This document shows, in pieces, positions 34,822-37,788 of a stretch of DNA of 37,788 nt (the stretch's first letter is position 1; the number at the start of each line of letters is the position of its first letter). The translations under genes and the position numbers were made by a program. Under the pieces are notes generated by a model that saw only the letters and a program-made list of their open reading frames with translations, had not been told where the DNA came from and made no database searches. The stretch spans positions 1 to 37,788 of the forward strand of contig JAIFMS010000170.1 in the NCBI GenBank assembly GCA_020048335.1. Reading direction: 5' to 3'. The DNA comes from Methylococcaceae bacterium (GTDB lineage: Bacteria > Pseudomonadota > Gammaproteobacteria > Methylococcales > Methylomonadaceae).

Positions 34822-36108
34822 CTATAATGAGCGCAAATAAGCCAAATGCTGCTTAATCTTTATTTCCAAGCCACGCTCCACAGGATAATAATACTGGGTC
34901 TTTTCTAAACCGTGTGGAAAATAGGTTTCCCCTGCCACATAGCCATTGGGTTCATCGTGTGGATACTGATAATTTTTCCCATAGCCCAATTCTTGCATTA
35001 ACGCCGTCGGCGCATTACGCAAATGCACGGGAACAGGCAACGAACCACTGGTTTTTGCATGATGCAACGCTTGATTATACGCCGTATAGACCGCATTACT
35101 TTTTGCCGCAACGGATAAAAACACAATCGCTTGGGCAATTGCCAACTCCCCTTCAGGGCTGCCTAATCGTTCATACACATCACACGCTGCTAAGGTTAAA
35201 TGCAAGGCGCGTAAATCCGCATTGCCAATATCTTCTGATGCCATCCGCAACACGCGCCGACCGATATAGCGCACATCACAGCCTGCTTCAACCATCCGAC
35301 AAAACCAATACAATGCCGCATCAGGGTCACTGCCGCGCACTGCTTTATGCAGAGCGGAAATTTGGTTATAAAACTCCTCGCCTTGTTTATCAAAACGGCG
35401 CACACTGCCCACTAACACTTCTTTGGCAATCGCTTCATTAATGCAATCGCTGTGTTTAGCGGCGGCTAATTCCACCGCTAATTCTAATAAATTCAATAAC
35501 CGCCGAGCATCGCCATCAGCGGCATGGGCAAATTGTTGCTTAATGGTTTCCGTGATGCTGATGTTTAAATGTCCCAAACCGCGTTTTTTATCAGTCAAGG
35601 CTTGATTTAATACAATCACTAACTCCGCTACTGTTAAAGCATTCAGCACATACACCCGAGCGCGGGATAGCAACGCATTATTTAACGCAAATGAAGGATT
35701 TTCAGTGGTTGCACCAATAAAATAAAGCGTGCCATCTTCAAGGTGTGGCAAAAACGCATCTTGCTGGGCTTTATTAAAACGGTGTACTTCGTCAACAAAT
35801 AACAATGTGCGTTGTCCCTGTTGTTGTAAAAGTTTTGCCTCACTGACAGCGGCGCGGATTTCTTTCACCCCTGCCAGCACCGCCGAAATAGGCATAAATG
35901 CAGCGTGTGAATGCTGGGCAATCAAGCGAGCGAGCGTGGTTTTTCCTGTTCCTGGCGGCCCCCAAAAAATCATAGAATGCAGCCGCCCACTTTGAATCGC
36001 CTCAAACAGAGGTTTTCCCGCAGTTAAAATATGCGCTTGCCCGTGATAATCACGCAATTGCACAGGACGCATTCGTTCTGCTAACGGTTTATCAGCGTGT
36101 TGCAACAT
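34822..36108 (-). CDS. rarA: Replication-associated recombination protein RarA
   Basis: RarA (MgsA) is a clamp-loader-like AAA+ ATPase that acts at stalled replication forks. The 428-residue product has the P-loop WGPPGTGKTT, Walker B LLFVDEVHRFN, sensor-1 IGATTENPSF and arginine-finger region NNALLSRARVY. The C-terminal MgsA domain (KAVRGSDPDAALYWFCRMVE) and the terminal PNGYVAGETYFPHG complete it. Its start overlaps the lolA stop by one base (TAATG), so the pair is co-translated, as in many gammaproteobacteria. Confidence 0.95.
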   Translation of the reverse strand: MLQHADKPLAERMRPVQLRDYHGQAHILTAGKPLFEAIQSGRLHSMIFWGPPGTGKTTLARLIAQHSHAAFMPISAVLAGVKEIRAAVSEAKLLQQQGQRTLLFVDEVHRFNKAQQDAFLPHLEDGTLYFIGATTENPSFALNNALLSRARVYVLNALTVAELVIVLNQALTDKKRGLGHLNISITETIKQQFAHAADGDARRLLNLLELAVELAAAKHSDCINEAIAKEVLVGSVRRFDKQGEEFYNQISALHKAVRGSDPDAALYWFCRMVEAGCDVRYIGRRVLRMASEDIGNADLRALHLTLAACDVYERLGSPEGELAIAQAIVFLSVAAKSNAVYTAYNQALHHAKTSGSLPVPVHLRNAPTALMQELGYGKNYQYPHDEPNGYVAGETYFPHGLEKTQYYYPVERGLEIKIKQHLAYLRSL

Positions 36109-36761
36109 TATTTTTTATGCTCTGCTTTGCTGGGTTCTTTGTCCTCCAACACATCTACCCCTTGCGGCACGGTAAAGGTGAATAAATCGTCTTTTAGCGG
36201 GGCATTTATTTTTAACTGGGAAAAATAAATTCGGGTCAGTTGCCCAAAATTATCATTTAATTCCATCCCACTTAACATTCCCTTATTTAAACCAATCAAC
36301 ACATATTTAAAGGTGGCTTCTTTGTTTTTAGGAATCAGCTTAATCCATTGAACGCCGTCCTCATCGCCTTGATTTTCAATGGTAAATTCTTTCTCAATTG
36401 CAACATCGCCTGTGAGCAATAACGCAGGGGTTGAACCCACCGATTTGTCCAGTTTTTTAATCGTCACTTGCTCAAGGTCAACATCATAAAACCATATTTT
36501 TCCCGCATTAGAAATAATTTCTTGCAAGAAAGGTTTTTGATAATTCCAACGAAATTTACCCGGGCGACTTAAATAAAACACCCCGTGGCTGGTTTGTTTG
36601 GCTTTTCCCTGTTCATCCAAAACCACTTGCTTAAAATCAGCACTGAGGGTTTTGGTGCTGCTCAAAAAGCTTTTTAATTGCGCAACAGGACTTTCAGCGG
36701 CAAAGACGCTGTTGGTCAACAATAAAATCAAGGTAAAGGTTTTTAAAAGAGTAATCATCAT
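36108..36761 (-). CDS. lolA: Outer-membrane lipoprotein chaperone LolA
   Basis: LolA carries lipoproteins across the periplasm from LolCDE to LolB. The 217-residue product has a signal peptide (TLILLLTNSVFA) and the fold segments ADFKQVVLDEQGKAKQTSHG, SRPGKFRWNYQKP and IWFYDVDLEQVTIKKLD. AAAGG lies just before two consecutive ATG codons at 36761 and 36758; the second has better spacing. It follows the penicillin-binding protein gene by nine bases and is fused by overlap to rarA. Confidence 0.94.
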   Translation of the reverse strand: MMITLLKTFTLILLLTNSVFAAESPVAQLKSFLSSTKTLSADFKQVVLDEQGKAKQTSHGVFYLSRPGKFRWNYQKPFLQEIISNAGKIWFYDVDLEQVTIKKLDKSVGSTPALLLTGDVAIEKEFTIENQGDEDGVQWIKLIPKNKEATFKYVLIGLNKGMLSGMELNDNFGQLTRIYFSQLKINAPLKDDLFTFTVPQGVDVLEDKEPSKAEHKK

Positions 36762-36770
36762 AGCCTTTGT

Positions 36771-37788
36771 TTAAAAAAAAGAGTCTAACCACGATTTTGC
36801 AGGAGCTGGCGTGGGGGGCGGATTTTGTTGTTCTGGTTCTAAAACAGGCGGTGCAGGCAAGGGATTGTTATCATCATCGACTCCAACAGCCGCATCATTA
36901 GCAGGTAAGGAATTAACGGTCTCATAGCCAATGCTTGTACAATCAGAGGCTTGCGTAGGTGCAGAGCCATTGACAAACGGATAGGCTCGCGCATTGGCAC
37001 AATCGGTATTGGCTAATAAACCATTGCGTGGGTCAATTAAAATTTGCTGCACATTATCAGGGGCAATTAAATTCACCGCTTGTTTGCTGATTTGTTTCAT
37101 TACGCCAATCCAAACTTGCAACGCGCCTGATGCTCCCGATAAGCCCATCGGTTTATTATCATCGCGCCCTATCCAAACCACCGATAAATAATCGCCACTA
37201 AAGCCTGCGAACCAACTGTCTTTTAAATCGTTGCTCGTGCCTGTTTTACCCGCCAACCCAAAGTTTTTCGGTAGCGCATTATAAGCCGCTTTTGCTGTTC
37301 CATCGCGCACCACTTCCTGCATCAAGGTATTGGTTAAATAGGTTGCGGCTTTATCAACGGTTTGCTGTGGTTGTGCGACATAGCGTTGTAAACGTTTGCC
37401 ATCCCCCGCACTGACTTCTCGAATGGCGCGTAACGGCGTGACAAAACCATCATCGGCAAAAGTTTGATACATTTGGGTCACTTCCATTGGCGTGAGTGCA
37501 ACTGAACCTAATAACAAAGAAGGTAATAACTCAACATCGCGGGTTACACCCAAGTTTTGCAGCGTATTAACCACTTGTTTTAACCCAACATCCATCCCAA
37601 TACGCACCGTAGATAAATTGTACGAATGGGCTAACGCGGTATGCAGCGGCACACGTCCATGTTCACGGTGGTCATAGTTTTGCGGAATCCATTTAGCCCC
37701 CTCATTGACAATCACTTGCCGGCTATCATCAATCAAGGTGGTCACGGTATATTTACTCGGGTCACTCAAGGCAGTTAAATAAATCGCA
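36771..37788 (-). CDS. mrcB: Penicillin-binding protein 1B, C-terminal transpeptidase part (partial)
   Basis: The frame is open to the right edge (AIYLTALSDPSKYTVTTLID at the border), so the true start and the glycosyltransferase domain lie outside. The 338 visible residues hold the second transpeptidase motif SYN (in LAHSYNLSTVRIG), the third motif KTGT (LAGKTGTSNDLKDSWFAGF) and WIGRDDN. The catalytic SxxK is beyond the edge. The C-terminal tail is Pro/Asn-rich and ends in KSWLDSFF. Wording of the transpeptidase domain is closer to PBP1B than PBP1A. It lies upstream of lolA on the same strand. Confidence 0.85.
   Translation of the reverse strand, partial: AIYLTALSDPSKYTVTTLIDDSRQVIVNEGAKWIPQNYDHREHGRVPLHTALAHSYNLSTVRIGMDVGLKQVVNTLQNLGVTRDVELLPSLLLGSVALTPMEVTQMYQTFADDGFVTPLRAIREVSAGDGKRLQRYVAQPQQTVDKAATYLTNTLMQEVVRDGTAKAAYNALPKNFGLAGKTGTSNDLKDSWFAGFSGDYLSVVWIGRDDNKPMGLSGASGALQVWIGVMKQISKQAVNLIAPDNVQQILIDPRNGLLANTDCANARAYPFVNGSAPTQASDCTSIGYETVNSLPANDAAVGVDDDNNPLPAPPVLEPEQQNPPPTPAPAKSWLDSFF

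Noticed and set aside
34914-35441. 175-residue open frame on the plus strand inside rarA
   Set aside because: It is antisense to a clearly conserved gene, has His/Leu/Ser-rich random-looking sequence and no recognisable domain.

Overview
The window looks like the chromosome of an AT-leaning gammaproteobacterium with C1 metabolism. Three things point there: the classical gammaproteobacterial order nnr-tsaE-ami-mutL-miaA-hfq-hflX-hflK-hflC-hisZ-purA, the divergent fur/bamE pair, and a formaldehyde-activating enzyme (fae) beside a CitG-like gene. A methylotroph or methanotroph of the Methylococcales type is the best guess. That placement is inference, because no rRNA or tRNA lies in the window.

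Layout. Bases 1-1070 hold the edge of a membrane protein and a divergent solute-binding protein. Bases 1073-3063 hold truA, a FUN14-like membrane protein and a lone TssJ-like lipoprotein. Bases 3108-15611 are the long minus-strand housekeeping block for nucleotide and metabolite repair, tRNA modification, mismatch repair, cell-wall amidase, Hfq, HflX and the HflKC protease regulators. Bases 15612-20867 carry an orphan PAS sensor kinase, tadA with the proteasome-like protease Anbu, and a PQQ-type sugar dehydrogenase. Bases 29137-37788 are mostly housekeeping again: a MOSC protein, lolD/lolC, fur, bamE, citG-like, fae, rarA, lolA and the 3' part of mrcB.

The unusual part is 20965-29094. Four tandem paralogues share a degenerate receiver domain that lacks the phospho-accepting aspartate, followed by a PATAN/DUF4388 domain. 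Three of the four end in a Roadblock/LC7 domain. A nudF-like gene sits between the first and second. They are followed by a free-standing 118-aa Roadblock protein with its own promoter, structured leader, good ribosome binding site and terminators. Next comes a 445-aa protein that combines PI3/PI4-kinase-like catalytic motifs (DRKxxN and IDFG) with a Roadblock-like C-terminus. A convergent PP2C phosphatase closes the region. No Ras-like/MglA GTPase, the usual Roadblock partner, is encoded here. I read the region as a candidate undescribed signalling module: pseudo-receiver scaffolds, an abundant Roadblock subunit and a possible kinase/phosphatase pair.

Smaller points of interest are a quasi-palindromic intergenic repeat in three copies, each abutting a stop codon; a 22-bp dyad over the predicted -35 box of fae; a seven-codon coupled ORF before the sensor kinase; a TTG start for Fur; and an endonuclease-type MutL.
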